Assembly (NCBI GenBank): GCA_024103135.1
Contig: JAGFIZ010000102.1
Span: 1-64,000 of the forward strand
Direction of reading: 5' to 3'
Length of the DNA: 64,000 nucleotides
Source: Bradyrhizobiaceae bacterium
GTDB taxonomy: Bacteria; Bacteroidota; Ignavibacteria; Kapaibacteriales; Kapaibacteriaceae
Each line of letters opens with the position of its first letter. Positions within the stretch are counted from its first letter, which is position 1. Under the pieces are notes generated by a model. That model made no database searches, was not told the origin of the DNA, and was given only the letters and a program-made list of their open reading frames with translations. Positions 54,749-64,000 of this stretch are shown here, in pieces. The position numbers and the translations under genes are program-made.

Positions 54749-57700
54749 ACATCTTCAGAATTAGAAATCGTCGTGTATTCCGCACCCTTGCCCTTGTGCT
54801 AGGACTTTCTATGGTAGCTGAGATGGTTGCACCAGCAGCAGTTTTTGCAATCACCTCTGGACCGTCTCAGCCGGACTTCGCATCATTTGAACCGGTGGCC
54901 ACAACAAACATGGTCGACCCTGCATCGGGTGGGTTCACGTACAATCTTCCTGTTGTGCAGATTCCTGGACCGGGTGGTGGCTATGCCTTGTCGCTATCAT
55001 ATCATTCAGGCGTTCGACCCACCGACGATGCTAGTTGGGTCGGATATGGTTGGACCTTAAATCCAGGCGCAATCAACAGGTCTGTTCAAGGTGTGCCTGA
55101 TGATTTCTCGGGTCAGAATGTGAAGACATTCTATAAAGGTCCAGCCGACGAGACAATCGCTGCTGGATACGATGTATCGTTTGAAGCATTCAGCATCGAT
55201 GTTGTCAAGCTAAGCGTTGGTTATAGTAAGATGGTCAGGTTCAACAACTATCGCGGCTTGAGCTTTTCTGAAGGGCTAACGACCAACATAGCGGGCTACG
55301 GAACACTCTCGTATCAAGCGGATGGTCATACTGGCAAATTTGGGATCTCAATCTCGCCCATGCCTTTGCTGGGAGAAATCGCTCAGTTCGGAATCAGTCA
55401 GATGGAGTCTATTTTATCGACTGCCGATCCTTCCGGGAGTCTTGGAGGATTCCAGTTGGCAAAATCTGTTGCCGTCGGTCTTGCTCGAAATGCAGTAAGT
55501 GCCACGTCCTCTTTAGCCAGTGGCTACACAGTTCAGCTACTCTCACCGCGCATTCTTGCGACGAGTTCACCGCAGTTTAGTTCCGATTGCTTCAAGGTTG
55601 GGATACGGGCAAAAATTGCACTCGTACCGATAGTTCCAGGAGAGATAGGACCGAGTGCAGGATTTGAAGGTTCGTATACGGTTCAGAGACCTAGTGACCA
55701 CGTTACAAACCAAGCCTATGGGATCATGTATCAAGGCCGAACTGAAAGGCTCAGTGCTCAAGCAAAGTCCAGCGTTGTCTATGACTACTCTACTGATCGT
55801 GAAAACCCATACACAGATCGCGACCTCTATTTACACGCCCCCTTCAGCACTCCGGATTCTTACAACCTTACAGGTGAATCTCTAGCAGGATCTTTTCAAG
55901 CGCACAATCGAAAGCTTGGAATCGTACATCCACCGCAAAGAAGTTCGGTCACCAACATGCACGACATCGACGCGCGTGTGAGCATAGGCTTTGCCACAGG
56001 AGGTGGAGGTTCTGGTACCAAGGGCAAGCAAGAATCGAAGGTTCGTCCCTGGAGCGACCCGGATACAATCAGGTTCGCAAGTGCCACTGACACCATGGAG
56101 TCATGGTACGATGGTGAACCAGTCTTTTTCAGATTTACCGGTGATCTTGGTGGCAAGGTTGGTTGGACAGAATCGGACGATGCCGTAAGAGTGCCTGCAA
56201 GTAGGAATGGTCCCAACTACGATGGGCTTGGTATTGACACACTGATGAACGATGGTGCAAGATCAGGGAGGAGTTCAAACATCTCTTACGTAACGAACCG
56301 TGAAATGTATGCGCATTACAGCCTAGGCAAACTTCGACGTGCATACACTCCGATCTCCAAGATGATGGAACATGTAGATCGCTCAGAAGCATGCCTTGCA
56401 GATTTAGTTGGCGAGTTTACGGTTACAAATGAGAGCGGTGTAACCTATACATATGGCTTGCCGGTATTCGCCCGCAACGAAAAGAATTTGCAGTACGGAG
56501 TAGCTGGAAGCTGGGGTGATGCCTTCAAAACACACCCTAAGAAGGAGCAATCTCATCATTCAAATGCTCCCACAGTCAACGGTCAAGTCAGAGAGGATCC
56601 GTATGTATCAACTTACTTGCTGACGCAGATTCTTAGCTCGGACTATGTGGACAGAACGGATAACGGACCGTCGTCAGACGACTTCGGATCATATACTGTC
56701 TTCAGCTACCAGCGCTGTGCGGGTACTTATCTGAAGGAGATGGATCCCGCCACGTCACACCAATGGTATCGTTGGCGAACCCCTTATACGGGCCAATATT
56801 ATCAGCCAGGCAGAATGCTTGACAACAAACTCGCAGGTGATTACAAAGATGACCGGGGCATCGTCTCTTCTGGTGAGAAGGAAGTATACTTTCTTGAATC
56901 TATCCAGACAAAAACACATACAGCCGTATTTGTCACGAACAAGACAAACTTCGAAGCCAACGGAGTTTCCGGTGCTATGACCATCAGTGGATCACAGCGT
57001 GAACGTCTAGACGCATATGAAGCCTACAATCCACCAGAGGTCATGCCAGAGTCTGAACTAGAGAAAGTAAGTGCAAGTGACCCAGGGAAAATCCAAACTG
57101 GGTATGATGGAATCTGGAATTCTGAGTTCGCCGGCAGATACTACGATGGCAAGGTAATGACTCCGGACAAGGTGGTATCTGGAGTAAAGGCAAACAAGAA
57201 TCGGTACCTTGAGCGAATTGAACTGTGGTCAATGGACTCCACTGGTGTGTTCAATGAGCTTCTGCAGACGGCGAGGTTCGAGTACGACTATTCGACTATG
57301 ATGGCTGGGACCGGGAAGTGGGAAGCGTACGACTCCATTGCACATGTTACTAGGCACTATTATTCACCACCTACAGATTTGAACTCAGCCGTAGGGCTCA
57401 CGCTTCACAATCTGTGGCCGGAGACAGCGGAAACAGCTGTAGGTCTCTACAGATATGGTAAACTCACGTTGAGACGAGTTTGGTTTGAGTACGGTGGCGT
57501 CAAGTCAGCGCGCATTTCGCCATACGAGTTCGACTACAGGAATCCTCCGAAATCAGAGTTTGCCTCGCATATCACAGACAAGTATGGGGCAGTTTTCGAT
57601 GGATATCCAGAATCACCACCTACGCTGGATTCAACAGGGTGGTTGATAGATAAGGAAAATCCAAGCTATGACGAAGCAAGCACGGATCGCTGGGCATATC

Positions 57701-60700
57701 ATACTGGGTATGCTGGAGCTGTGAAAAGATCTAACTATGCCCCCTACGTACCTCAGGTGCCGGACGGCTTCGATCCGGCTGCATGGAATCTGAAGTCGAT
57801 TACGTTGCCATCGGGAGGCAGGATTCTAATTCAGTACGAACAGACAGATTACCTGTACGTGCAGGACCAGATCGCTACGGCAATGACTCCGCTTACGTTA
57901 GTCAATAATGACGACAATTATGTAGAAGTCAACGTTAAGAAGATTGGAGTAGCAGCAGACAAGATTGATCAGTACGCAACAATGCTCAGGTCGTATGTCA
58001 AGGATAGACGGCTAAACCTTAGAGCGCTGTATCAATTTCAGAATTGCGCTCCATATGTTGGGACAACGTTCCCAACGGATCGTCCTGTAGACTTTGTCTC
58101 TTGTTACCTCAATTCACAGAATGTTGAAGTTGTTAATGACTCGACGATTAGAGTAAGCTTCAATTCAGATCAAACACCACACGACGCAGCCGTGGATTAC
58201 GCTCGCGCAAACCGGGCAAAGGACTATGACTGTAGTGGCAAGTCGCGAGTGAGTATGGACAAGATCAAAGAGATCGAGTTCTGGGGAGCGTTTGTCGCAA
58301 ACTTGCTCCCATTGTCCCAGATACTTCAACAGTTTCAGGTTCCACCAACCCAACCGATTCTTCAATTCAGCTACCTACGATTGCCTGTTCTTAAAGGCAA
58401 ACTGGGTGGAGGAATTCGAGTTAAACGATTGCTGATGTATGATAAGGGGCTTGAGGCAGGCGATGAAGTGTTGTATGGCACAGAGTATATCTACAAGAAG
58501 TGGCAAGAAGTTGGTGGCGTGAACACGCTGGTCAGTAGTGGCGTAGCATCGAATGAGCCTAACCCTGGCCGCGAAGAGAACTGCCTTGTTCAACCAATCA
58601 AACAAAGGGAGACCCAAGACCTCCTTGAGGAGATTCTGTACGGGGCTGATTTGGACAAGTTTGAGGGTCCATTGTGCGAGTCGTGTCTACCTTCTCCTGG
58701 CATAACTCATTCACAAGTGGTGATGCAGTCAATCAATGATGGCGTTACAAACACCGGGCATACAATTGCGAGTTTCTGGACCTGGCAAGACCACCCGGTG
58801 TCGATTGCGTGGACTACAGTCGAAAAGGATGCAATCGTCCCGATACCAGTCATCGACTTCCTGAGCTCAATATCTACCGAAAAGTTCTTCTCGTCCCAAG
58901 GATATGCAATCATTATTCCGGGAATGAACGCAAGACAAAAGTCAACCATCCAATGCCAGGGTAGATTCAGTACATCACAACCGGAGTCTCCAAGTACAGT
59001 AGCAACGATTGAGTACGAGTACTTTAAAACAGGTGAAGGAATCCCGGTTCTGGACAGTGGAGTCTTTGGTGGGATATCACTTCAGAAACTTGGACGTGAG
59101 GAACAGATAACTCTGGAGAATCGGATTGTCACGGACAGGACTGAACTGTCTACGATTTCCATCGATGCTGGAATAAACTTTCCTAGCCTGGCCTTGCTTT
59201 TCCCGACGCCGTTTTTCACAGGGGCGTATACCTACTCCTTGAACGACAAGGCATGTGCCATGAGTGTTGTAACGAAGGTGATTTCCTACCCGGCTGTTGT
59301 AAAGAGAGTGATTCAAGAACATAGAGGTGTACGCCAGGTTACAGAGAATGTGGCCTTCAATCCTGAAACGGGCAGACCAGCAATAACCATGACCTATGAC
59401 GCATTCAACAAGAAGGATCTGCAGCAGTCAACAGGTCACATAGGTACGCTCACACAGATCGAAGTACCGGGGTCTGCTGTGTACGCGCAGCTTGGGCAGA
59501 TGGCTGCCAATGATCGCATGTATACGCGCCTCGTGTCTTACGAAAGAATTTTACCTGACAGTTTCAAACTCAAATTCCCTGTCAACCCAGTAAACAGACA
59601 CTGGTTGGGAGACCTAGTGCATGTTCGAGCGAATGCGGTTTTTAAAGCAATTGGTCATGTGACACGGATTTCCGGAGACACCGTCTTTTGTAAAACAGTT
59701 TCATGGAGTGCGATCGCTAGCCCAGTGCCAGCGACTGGAAATGCAACTGTTGAACTACTTCGGTCGGGGAGGAAGAACTATCTGACACAAACGGTCGGGT
59801 CAGTTGTTGCGTATGGGCTCGACTCAGCATTCTTTGCAAACACCACTAGTATCCTCAACGATGCGGATGGCATCATTAGTGCGTCAGCCTCGATCCTTAC
59901 AGAAAACTGGCCGATAGATCAGGCTGAGTATGGAACGGTCAGCGGTACAAACCCAAACAGCTTTGAAAAGGGAAATCGAGGTAGGTGGGCTCCATCGAGT
60001 AATTGGGTCTACTCTGATTCTACACTGGGTTCCACACAAGGTACCCAGAGAATCTATAAGGGTGGTGTTGTGGCAAGTGCCTGGGCCCCATTCGACTGGA
60101 ATGCGAGTTCTCAGAATTCCAAATGGATAATGACGGACTCCATAACCAAGTTTGATCCATTCGCCAATCCCACAGAGTCAAAGAATGCAATCAACGTGTA
60201 CTCATCAGTTCGGTTTTCACACTCTCAGACCATGCCTTCCATCATCGCTGTTAACGCTCAGCGCAGTGGCATTCTGTTTCAGAGTTTCGAGGATAGAAGT
60301 GGAGTAGACACTTCAGCCGCTCATACAGGTAGACGATCATTGAAGCTGACCGATACTAGTGTGGCGACGACTATCGACAACATTGACGCTGATGCGCCGA
60401 ACAATGCAACTGGTGTTGTTGTGCGATTGTGGGTGAAATCAGTAAGCGGCGCAGTAAACGTCAAGATTGGATCAATTGAAAAAACGCCTGCACAGATAGG
60501 CAGATCTGGGGACTGGCGCTTGGTTGAGGCTAAGTTTAGTCCCAGCGATTTCAGCGGGCTAAGTGCTACAGAAGCCCTATCAGTAAGACCCACGGGTTCG
60601 ACCCCTGTATGGGTAGATGATGTTAGAATGGTGCCGTTTTCTTCGAAGAGCACCTGCTATGCCTACGATCGCTCTTCCCTGCGTCTGATCGCACAATTCG

Positions 60701-61113
60701 ATGAATCGCACTTTGCAACCATTTATCAGTACGACGGTCAGGGCCGACTTACACGTCTCGTTAAAGAGACTGAGCGCGGAATAAAGACTGTCAAGGATGG
60801 CTCATACCATCAACCCCTCGTTGAACGCCATGAGTGTACTGGCGACAATGCTGTTGCATATTTCTCAGTCATGAAACGGTTCGGGAATATGGGAATCAGC
60901 AGAGTAGGATCTATACTTAACGATGGTGTTCAGAAGCTCATTCCAACTAACAGCAGTCCAGGCAGTTTGGAAGGTCAATTCGATGTTCTTGAAATGAACA
61001 TTGGGATTGACTCAACAAGCACGTCGATCTTTGGCAGGCGGGTGGATACGTTGCTTATTCCTAAGCAACAAAAGCAGGAAAAAGTTGGCGAGGTAGGAAG
61101 GGGGCCGAAGTAA
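54745..61113 (+). CDS. Giant RHS-like cell-surface protein
   Basis: The ATG at 54745 gives 2122 aa with an N-terminal signal-like helix ('TLALVLGLSMVAEMVAPAAV'). The N-terminus has the Bacteroidetes RHS/SpvB-like hallmark 'PASGGFTYNLPVVQIPGPGG' followed by 'GYALSLSYHSGVRPTDDASW' and 'GYGWTLNPGAINR'. A carbohydrate-binding-like beta domain lies near residues 1845-1955. One RHS YD motif, 'YQYDGQGRLTRLVKETERG', lies near residue 1995, about 125 residues from the end. No Hint, toxin or T9SS sorting domain is visible, so it seems to lack a classic polymorphic-toxin tip. It is likely a large secreted beta-cage or filamentous surface protein. Confidence 0.8.
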   Translation: MNIFRIRNRRVFRTLALVLGLSMVAEMVAPAAVFAITSGPSQPDFASFEPVATTNMVDPASGGFTYNLPVVQIPGPGGGYALSLSYHSGVRPTDDASWVGYGWTLNPGAINRSVQGVPDDFSGQNVKTFYKGPADETIAAGYDVSFEAFSIDVVKLSVGYSKMVRFNNYRGLSFSEGLTTNIAGYGTLSYQADGHTGKFGISISPMPLLGEIAQFGISQMESILSTADPSGSLGGFQLAKSVAVGLARNAVSATSSLASGYTVQLLSPRILATSSPQFSSDCFKVGIRAKIALVPIVPGEIGPSAGFEGSYTVQRPSDHVTNQAYGIMYQGRTERLSAQAKSSVVYDYSTDRENPYTDRDLYLHAPFSTPDSYNLTGESLAGSFQAHNRKLGIVHPPQRSSVTNMHDIDARVSIGFATGGGGSGTKGKQESKVRPWSDPDTIRFASATDTMESWYDGEPVFFRFTGDLGGKVGWTESDDAVRVPASRNGPNYDGLGIDTLMNDGARSGRSSNISYVTNREMYAHYSLGKLRRAYTPISKMMEHVDRSEACLADLVGEFTVTNESGVTYTYGLPVFARNEKNLQYGVAGSWGDAFKTHPKKEQSHHSNAPTVNGQVREDPYVSTYLLTQILSSDYVDRTDNGPSSDDFGSYTVFSYQRCAGTYLKEMDPATSHQWYRWRTPYTGQYYQPGRMLDNKLAGDYKDDRGIVSSGEKEVYFLESIQTKTHTAVFVTNKTNFEANGVSGAMTISGSQRERLDAYEAYNPPEVMPESELEKVSASDPGKIQTGYDGIWNSEFAGRYYDGKVMTPDKVVSGVKANKNRYLERIELWSMDSTGVFNELLQTARFEYDYSTMMAGTGKWEAYDSIAHVTRHYYSPPTDLNSAVGLTLHNLWPETAETAVGLYRYGKLTLRRVWFEYGGVKSARISPYEFDYRNPPKSEFASHITDKYGAVFDGYPESPPTLDSTGWLIDKENPSYDEASTDRWAYHTGYAGAVKRSNYAPYVPQVPDGFDPAAWNLKSITLPSGGRILIQYEQTDYLYVQDQIATAMTPLTLVNNDDNYVEVNVKKIGVAADKIDQYATMLRSYVKDRRLNLRALYQFQNCAPYVGTTFPTDRPVDFVSCYLNSQNVEVVNDSTIRVSFNSDQTPHDAAVDYARANRAKDYDCSGKSRVSMDKIKEIEFWGAFVANLLPLSQILQQFQVPPTQPILQFSYLRLPVLKGKLGGGIRVKRLLMYDKGLEAGDEVLYGTEYIYKKWQEVGGVNTLVSSGVASNEPNPGREENCLVQPIKQRETQDLLEEILYGADLDKFEGPLCESCLPSPGITHSQVVMQSINDGVTNTGHTIASFWTWQDHPVSIAWTTVEKDAIVPIPVIDFLSSISTEKFFSSQGYAIIIPGMNARQKSTIQCQGRFSTSQPESPSTVATIEYEYFKTGEGIPVLDSGVFGGISLQKLGREEQITLENRIVTDRTELSTISIDAGINFPSLALLFPTPFFTGAYTYSLNDKACAMSVVTKVISYPAVVKRVIQEHRGVRQVTENVAFNPETGRPAITMTYDAFNKKDLQQSTGHIGTLTQIEVPGSAVYAQLGQMAANDRMYTRLVSYERILPDSFKLKFPVNPVNRHWLGDLVHVRANAVFKAIGHVTRISGDTVFCKTVSWSAIASPVPATGNATVELLRSGRKNYLTQTVGSVVAYGLDSAFFANTTSILNDADGIISASASILTENWPIDQAEYGTVSGTNPNSFEKGNRGRWAPSSNWVYSDSTLGSTQGTQRIYKGGVVASAWAPFDWNASSQNSKWIMTDSITKFDPFANPTESKNAINVYSSVRFSHSQTMPSIIAVNAQRSGILFQSFEDRSGVDTSAAHTGRRSLKLTDTSVATTIDNIDADAPNNATGVVVRLWVKSVSGAVNVKIGSIEKTPAQIGRSGDWRLVEAKFSPSDFSGLSATEALSVRPTGSTPVWVDDVRMVPFSSKSTCYAYDRSSLRLIAQFDESHFATIYQYDGQGRLTRLVKETERGIKTVKDGSYHQPLVERHECTGDNAVAYFSVMKRFGNMGISRVGSILNDGVQKLIPTNSSPGSLEGQFDVLEMNIGIDSTSTSIFGRRVDTLLIPKQQKQEKVGEVGRGPK

Positions 61114-61859
61114 TGAGAGCCGTCAACCTGCAAGTGCTTCTACTACAGATATGCCTTGCTTTAGTGCTTCCTGGCACGCTGATCGCCCAGGGAATCAATC
61201 TTGATTGTGATGTCTGTGCTCCACCCGACACGCTTCATCATCCTAACACGTGGTTCCAGACCACGATAGCTATTGGAAGTGGTTGCGCGGTCCAAGTGCA
61301 TTATTCTACCAACAAGTGCATGCCTAGCGGATGTCATGTGCTGAACATTGATCGCATGTCATTCATTGGCGAAGGATGTGTGTTGTATTGTCCATGGGAG
61401 TTGTTCGCATTGGTGGTTGGCACCATGATCACAGACAACACCATCAACTTTCCGTTCGATTCTCTCGCGGAAAAGGAATGCCTATTACTGGCGCAGCCAA
61501 GATGCTGGCGGAGACACTCCGGATATGATACATGTTTTATCTCGGAGAACTATTATGAGCGGTACATTCCTTGTGACATGGACGAGTGCTGTTTCATGAA
61601 GATTGAACTATCTCCAGATGGCTGTGGTCAATGGTTGTTGGCCGACGTTGACACAAGCGTAGTGCATGATTATTACGGTTCAGAAGTGTGGGAAGCGCAA
61701 ATGGGGACCGAACCTTGCGATGTGTGTATGAATCCGGGTCCACCCATACCGAATCCAGCTGCTCCGGCAGATTGCCGTGACGATCACGTTTGCTATTGGA
61801 GCTGCAAGCAAGATCTGGTGAAAAGATTCTTGACCATGCAAAGAAAGTTCGTCAAGTGA
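61113..61859 (+). CDS. Cys-rich exported protein, paralogue of 50581-51471
   Basis: The start overlaps the RHS-like stop (TAATG). The 248-aa product has a signal peptide (to 'GTLIAQ') and a Cys-rich domain sharing with the first operon gene 'GCAVQVHYS', 'ECLLLAQPRCWRRHSGYDTC' (compare 'CWRRDTVDC') and 'CCFMKIELSPDG'. Unlike that protein it has no clear sorting domain; it ends in a basic helix. A GTG start for the next gene overlaps its stop. Confidence 0.72.
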   Translation: MRAVNLQVLLLQICLALVLPGTLIAQGINLDCDVCAPPDTLHHPNTWFQTTIAIGSGCAVQVHYSTNKCMPSGCHVLNIDRMSFIGEGCVLYCPWELFALVVGTMITDNTINFPFDSLAEKECLLLAQPRCWRRHSGYDTCFISENYYERYIPCDMDECCFMKIELSPDGCGQWLLADVDTSVVHDYYGSEVWEAQMGTEPCDVCMNPGPPIPNPAAPADCRDDHVCYWSCKQDLVKRFLTMQRKFVK

Positions 61860-62566
61860 ACGCCAACCTATCGATATCGGTTCTCGTAGCCGTGGTATTA
61901 ACTACGTGCGGACAGATTGTATATGCCGGAAACGCAATTGACGACATAAGGGAGTCGCTTAAGCACTATGAGGCAATGGTTAAGCGAGGCCGATCCGGAT
62001 GTGGTCGAATCAAGGCAGTGATGATTACAGAGTCTCGCAAATCAAAGGTAGATAGTGTGGAAGTCTGCATCACCACGTCCAACGATGCAACTGAAGTCAA
62101 GACGGGTTCGTCCATCGTGCGCTCAACGAGCAAGAAGCTCGTAGCCGTATACCCTGCAGCTAAAAAGATTCTGATCAAGTCCAACTACTCAACTGGACCC
62201 GAATTGGAAGGGGCGGCCACGTTAAACAAGATGACATCGGTTCTCCTTGGTGGCTGTAAGGTAGAAAGCGATGTGATCTCTGGTAAGAGCAGACGTGTTG
62301 TAGCTGTCATTTCAGGCACAAAAGGTAAGCCTGCCAACATCCAGAGCATTGTGTTCATCCTAGATGCAACAAGCAATCGACTTGTTGAAGCAACGATGAC
62401 CTATCGCGAAAACCAACCATTGGCTCGGGCAACACTTAAATACACTGAAGTAAGCGTTGACATACGATCACCAGAGTTTGCTACTGGCAGGCTCGACGTT
62501 GGAATTCTTGACGGCAAAGGGAAACCCGAGAGATCCTACGCCGGATATGAGATTGTCACGAATTAA
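61856..62566 (+). CDS. Exported protein of unknown function (LolA-like fold possible)
   Basis: The frame opens at 61790 (TTG), but a GTG at 61856 overlapping the previous stop gives a standard signal peptide ('NLSISVLVAVVLTTCGQIVYA') and 236 aa. The mature part has alternating short strands and 'DDIRESLKHYEAMVKRG' at its start, reminiscent of LolA/outer-membrane lipoprotein-sorting proteins, but the similarity is faint. It is part of the surface operon. Confidence 0.58.
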   Translation: MNANLSISVLVAVVLTTCGQIVYAGNAIDDIRESLKHYEAMVKRGRSGCGRIKAVMITESRKSKVDSVEVCITTSNDATEVKTGSSIVRSTSKKLVAVYPAAKKILIKSNYSTGPELEGAATLNKMTSVLLGGCKVESDVISGKSRRVVAVISGTKGKPANIQSIVFILDATSNRLVEATMTYRENQPLARATLKYTEVSVDIRSPEFATGRLDVGILDGKGKPERSYAGYEIVTN

Positions 62567-62584
62567 CAAGAACGGACTACCTGA

Positions 62585-63706
62585 ATGCAACGGAACCATT
62601 TGACTACGAACCAGACATTGCTGTTCACATTATTACTCATGTGCACTGGACTATATCTGACTGGTTGCAGTAGTAACCCAGACGATCCGGGTGGAAATCC
62701 ACCTCCTACAAATGCCGGAACAATGGTTGTGAAGGTTCTGGACTACCACGGCAACCCGATTAGCTCGGCCATGGTGAATATCCAGGGAACGGATGTCTCT
62801 GTAGATGGTAACGGACTAGTGACCTACCAGGCAAAAACTGTCCCGGAATATGTAGAAGTCAAGGTTCACAAGTCAGGGTGGATGTTTACACCGGATTCGT
62901 TGAAAAATCTGATCGAAGCTAACGACAAGGATACCATCACCATTCGTGGTGAGCAGCCGTCGGACCCGTTGTTTGTTGACATGGTTATAGTGTCTGCAGG
63001 TACCTTCATTATGGGGTCAGACTCAACCTTTGACCGTACGGAGAATTCAAGACCGACATATGAAGCAACCATTACGAGGGCATACTACATTGGAAAGTTC
63101 GAAGTAACTGAGAAGTTATGGAGAGCGGTAATGGGAAGTGACTCAAAGTCTACAGGATGTGATAACTGCCCAGCGGTTGGAGTTACTTATATGGATGCGA
63201 TAACCTTCTGCAATGAACTTTCCCGAAAAAAGGGGTTAGAGCCTCCCTATACAATCAGCGGACCATATGTTTCATGGAATGATGCAGCAGATGGATTCAG
63301 ATTACCAACCGATTGTGAATGGGAGTTTGCCGCAAAAGGTAACCTGACCACTGCATGGTATCGAGGCTCATATGGTGACTGGGCTGAGTTGAACAAGATT
63401 TCCTGGACAGGAGACAACTCGGGTAATACTAAACATGAGGTGGGGTTACTGGAACCAAATGCGAGAGGCATGTTTGATGTACTTGGGAATGCAGATGAGT
63501 GGGCATGGGATTGGTATGCAGATCCAAACTCAGACGCGAAAACTGATTACAAAGGACCATCATCAGGTGAGCGGAGAATATTGAAAGGCGCATCCTTTCT
63601 AACTGGTCAAGGTGGCCATTTCTTGTACAAACGCACCGGAACACCACCAGTGCCAACTAACTCAATATTGCCTGGTGCTGGGTTGCGTTTAATACGGAGA
63701 CCGTAG
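62585..63706 (+). CDS. Lipoprotein with Ig-like and formylglycine-generating-enzyme-like domains
   Basis: The 373-aa protein has the lipobox 'LYLTGC' (Cys at residue 28). A carboxypeptidase-regulatory-like Ig domain follows ('VVKVLDYHGNPISSAMVNIQ'), then a SUMF1/FGE fold from about residue 138 ('VIVSAGTFIMGSDSTFDRTE', 'GFRLPTDCEWEFAAKG', 'GMFDVLGNADEWAWDWY'). The paired C-terminal cysteines that bind copper in active FGE are absent ('ILKGASFLTGQGGHFLYK'), so a structural role is likely. T9SS lipoproteins GldJ/GldK also use this fold, but this is not clearly either. Confidence 0.82.
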   Translation: MQRNHLTTNQTLLFTLLLMCTGLYLTGCSSNPDDPGGNPPPTNAGTMVVKVLDYHGNPISSAMVNIQGTDVSVDGNGLVTYQAKTVPEYVEVKVHKSGWMFTPDSLKNLIEANDKDTITIRGEQPSDPLFVDMVIVSAGTFIMGSDSTFDRTENSRPTYEATITRAYYIGKFEVTEKLWRAVMGSDSKSTGCDNCPAVGVTYMDAITFCNELSRKKGLEPPYTISGPYVSWNDAADGFRLPTDCEWEFAAKGNLTTAWYRGSYGDWAELNKISWTGDNSGNTKHEVGLLEPNARGMFDVLGNADEWAWDWYADPNSDAKTDYKGPSSGERRILKGASFLTGQGGHFLYKRTGTPPVPTNSILPGAGLRLIRRP

Positions 63707-63708
63707 TC

Positions 63709-64000
63709 ATGCTTAAGAATGCAGCTTGGAATAGCTACGTGACCGGATACTTCCTGTATACCACCAAGGCATGTATGCTGGTGGTTGTCAGCATCTTCAT
63801 GCTTTCACAGCCGCTAACGGCACAAAAAAGCTCGGAAACAATTCAAGAGTATTACACGCAAACGCGCACCACTTTTGATAAGAGGGAAGGATTAGTTTTA
63901 CAGCTGGACTCAGCATGCGGGTTGAATCTAAGCGCAAATCCTAGACCGGATTATTGTGCAGATAGATGCATTTCGAAAGCCTTTCTCCGAATCTCTTTTG
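63709..64000 (+). CDS. Exported protein, 3' end beyond the window
   Basis: An ATG at 63709, 2 bp after the previous stop, opens a frame that stays open for 97 codons to the window edge. It starts with a signal peptide ('ACMLVVVSIFMLSQPLTAQ'). The mature N-terminus has three or four Cys ('LQLDSACGLNL', 'YCADRCISKAF'). It may be another Cys-rich surface protein, but too little is visible to name it. Confidence 0.6.
   Translation, partial: MLKNAAWNSYVTGYFLYTTKACMLVVVSIFMLSQPLTAQKSSETIQEYYTQTRTTFDKREGLVLQLDSACGLNLSANPRPDYCADRCISKAFLRISF

Noticed and set aside
54745-61113. RHS-like giant as a polymorphic toxin
   Set aside because: No Hint or pre-toxin region, variable tip or immunity gene is visible. 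Only one YD-type motif lies near the C-terminus, and a Cys-rich exported protein follows directly.
62585-63706. Lipoprotein as GldK/GldJ of the T9SS core
   Set aside because: It has an Ig-like insert before the FGE fold, and no gldL, gldM or gldN genes are adjacent.

Overview
The window looks like a chromosome segment from a Gram-negative bacterium of the Bacteroidota-Chlorobiota group, close in style to Kapabacteria/Ignavibacteria. This is an inference. It rests on several secreted proteins with a C-terminal type IX secretion (T9SS) sorting domain (a PNPV-type motif followed by a short beta-sandwich ending in 'G.Y.v.v'), many short outer-membrane beta-barrel proteins, a giant RHS-like surface protein of the kind found in Bacteroidetes, and very tight gene packing with ATGA or TAATG stop/start overlaps.

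Positions 1-33.8 kb are ordinary chromosome. Two T9SS-exported proteins lead into a glycan-assembly cluster (GT2, GT9, GT2, methyltransferase, GT4; 4.2-10.3 kb) interleaved with barrels and a 58-aa membrane protein. Housekeeping genes follow: mutY, cdd, an MFS transporter, guaA, a DJ-1 family protein, metG, an FtsL-like protein and a PASTA-type division transpeptidase. Next come a T9SS surface protein, an OmpA-like protein, an ECF sigma factor with its TPR-bearing anti-sigma factor, barrels and lipoproteins, an FAD oxidoreductase and rlmN.

A tRNA-Phe(GAA) at 33.8 kb is followed directly by a tyrosine-recombinase integrase and an excisionase-like gene. This is the left end of an acquired island. 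Its cargo runs on the minus strand from 49.3 to 36.5 kb as two defence cassettes. The first is a CBASS-like cassette: a SLATT 2TM effector, a CD-NTase and two DUF2971-like genes. The second is a type I restriction operon (hsdM, hsdS, hsdR, short YgjP-like protease) with an OLD-family nuclease and a UvrD-like helicase inserted between hsdS and hsdR. That inserted pair is Gabija-like. A gene-poor stretch of about 1.3 kb (49.3-50.6 kb) probably holds the right end; I found no att repeat.

From 50.6 kb to the window end, nine genes on the plus strand overlap or lie within about 25 bp of each other. They encode two related Cys-rich exported proteins, an FG-GAP/ASPIC-like T9SS protein, an OmpH/Skp-like chaperone, a 2122-aa RHS-like protein, a lipoprotein with a formylglycine-generating-enzyme fold and several unknowns. 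They look like one cell-surface operon.

An 8-mer, AGGGGGCT, occurs at least 14 times (7 on each strand), with 13 copies in the first 34 kb and none seen in the island.
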